This document shows, piece after piece, positions 15,224 to 16,284 of a DNA stretch of 16,284 nt. How positions within the stretch are numbered: the stretch's first letter is position 1; each line of letters starts with the position of its first letter. A program made the translations under genes and the position numbers. The DNA comes from Willaertia magna. Taxonomy: Eukaryota; Heterolobosea; Eutetramitea; Acrasida; Naegleriidae. Location: contig CADWAF010003467.1 of the NCBI GenBank assembly GCA_902984215.1, positions 1 through 16,284 on the forward strand, given 5' to 3'. Under the pieces are notes generated by a model. It did not search any database. It was given only the letters and a program-made list of their open reading frames with translations, and was not told the origin of the DNA.

Positions 15224-15253
15224 GTTAAATTATATAAATAAGATTAAAATTAA
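15224..15253 (-). repeat. Candidate right terminal inverted repeat
   Basis: Read on the minus strand it begins TTAATTTTAATCTTATTTAT, similar to the left candidate. It lies about 30 bases upstream of the element's ATG. I cannot define a target-site duplication. Confidence 0.25.
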
Positions 15254-16284
15254 ATTGTGGAATTTAGTAATTGATTATGAATTTAAGTAAATTAATTGAA
15301 TTAAAAATAAATGATTGATAATTAAAATTATGTAAAAATTGATTGTTGTTGTTGTATTAAAGAATTAAATTATTTTGTTATTTTTGTAATAGGTGAATGA
15401 ATTTATAAAAAAGGTAATTTTTTGTTATCGAGATATGATGTTTTTAGTTATTTACACTGTATTACAAAGAAAGCAGAAATGTCATTGCCAATTTAGTTGT
15501 TGATGCAATTAAAGGTATTAGACAAGATATTTATTTTTCAAATAGAATTTAATTGTTAGTGGTTTATTACACTCTTTTCAATAATAATAAACAACCAGAA
15601 GAACAATTAATGAATGATAAAATTCTAGTAAATCAACAATTTAATAGTTTTTTCTTTAATACAAAAAAATTAAAAAGTGCCAAATATTTAATGAATTCAA
15701 TCGCAAAGAAGTGTATTAATGTTTTATCTTTTTATATACTTTCCTTATTAATTATCTTATTTTCTTATCATTTTGATTAATGGTCAATATAGGTTTATGT
15801 TTTATCTTGTTGTATGATTGCAATTAAAGTATTTGCTTAGATCACTTATAATTACATTTTAATGGAATCTATTGTGTTTATAATATCTTTTGTGATCAAA
15901 TAAAAGAGATTGCAGGTTATCAAATTTCAATCAATAGAACCTAAATTATCTAAATCACAAACATTAAATACTTTTAATGTGTTCTTTTTATTTTGTTAGT
16001 GTTTTGAACAATATTTTTATTTGCGTAAAATATTTGTATTATTTATATTGAAGGATAATGATAAAAAATTAATAAATTAATTATTTATACATTTATTATC
16101 TACTTATCTTTTATTTTCTTATAAAAATTGAGCAAATAATTATAATATCATTAATCAATTAAATTATTATAATAATTTAATATTATATAAATAATATAAT
16201 AAAAATAATAAACTTTTATATTTTTGATATTAATATATTTTTTATTAATTTTTGTTTAACAAATAAAATATATAATATAATTTC
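15254..16284. other. AT-rich stretch with no supported gene
   Basis: About 1 kb with no convincing gene. A short plus-strand frame at 15463-15551 (YKESRNVIANLVVDAIKGI) looks like a fragment of a coding sequence, and a 75-codon frame (15553-15780) lacks an ATG start. From about 16060 the sequence is almost pure A/T. No RNA gene or clear repeat is seen. Confidence 0.4.

Larger units (their letters stand above)
12305..15253 (-). mobile_element. Decayed DNA transposon coding for a transposase-peptidase-SAP fusion
   Basis: The minus strand between 15195 and 12337 reads as one disrupted ORF of about 950 codons. Four single-base frameshifts interrupt it (near 15114-15123, 15000-15010, 13518-13525 and 12631-12636). 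Five in-frame stops also do (codons at 14768-14770, 14651-14653, 14570-14572, 14201-14203 and 13877-13879). Domains in order: helix-turn-helix, DDE transposase, Asn/Gln-rich linker, Ulp1/C48-like cysteine peptidase, Lys-rich segment, SAP-like motif and a repetitive SQNY tail. The region is far more AT-rich than the host genes, with codons almost always ending in A or T. Boundaries are taken from a weak imperfect inverted repeat (12305-12334 and 15224-15253) and are uncertain. The domain order is read directly; one continuous ancestral protein is inferred. Confidence 0.8.

Noticed and set aside
15463..15551. Fragment of a chaperonin (CCT) gene
   Set aside because: The stretch NLVVDAIKGI faintly recalls CCT subunits, but about 30 residues are too few and the flanks show nothing of that family.

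Overview
The window looks like nuclear DNA of a dictyostelid social amoeba or a close amoebozoan relative. It is very AT-rich, intergenic DNA is nearly pure A/T in places, coding regions carry Asn/Gln/Thr homopolymer tracts, the introns and genes are compact, and one promoter shows the dictyostelid pairing of a TATA box followed by an oligo-dT run. The species cannot be fixed from the sequence alone.

Left part (1-8650), ordinary housekeeping genes, mostly RNA-related: a tRNA-Lys(CTT); on the minus strand the U4/U6 snRNP protein Prp4 (PRPF4); on the minus strand a four-RRM polypyrimidine-tract-binding (PTB)-like protein; a small minus-strand protein with a Cys cluster; a plus-strand two-exon SERBP1/HABP4/Stm1-type ribosome-binding protein, whose second exon has no methionine and is therefore easy to miss; and, convergent to it, a compact minus-strand RNA ligase of a type best known from bacteria.

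Middle part (8650-12300), accessory genes: a 159-residue plus-strand protein with CDK-type phosphorylation sites and an RRLNF cyclin-docking-like motif, behind a promoter with a strong E2F-type site; a tail-to-tail overlapping minus-strand Thr-rich ORF; an unrecognised 214-residue ORF; and a frameshifted nucleoredoxin-like gene that lacks the CxxC active site.

Right part (12300-15250), the most interesting region: a decayed, extremely AT-rich mobile element on the minus strand. Read through four single-base frameshifts and five in-frame stops, it is one long ORF of about 950 codons. It encodes an N-terminal helix-turn-helix, a DDE transposase of the IS630/Tc1/mariner/pogo kind (D..D35D), an Asn/Gln-rich linker, a Ulp1/C48-type cysteine peptidase with recognisable His, Asn, Gln and Cys positions, a lysine-rich segment, a SAP-like DNA-binding motif and a repetitive S-Q-N-Y tail. 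I do not know a described transposon family with this architecture. The last kilobase holds no gene I can support.
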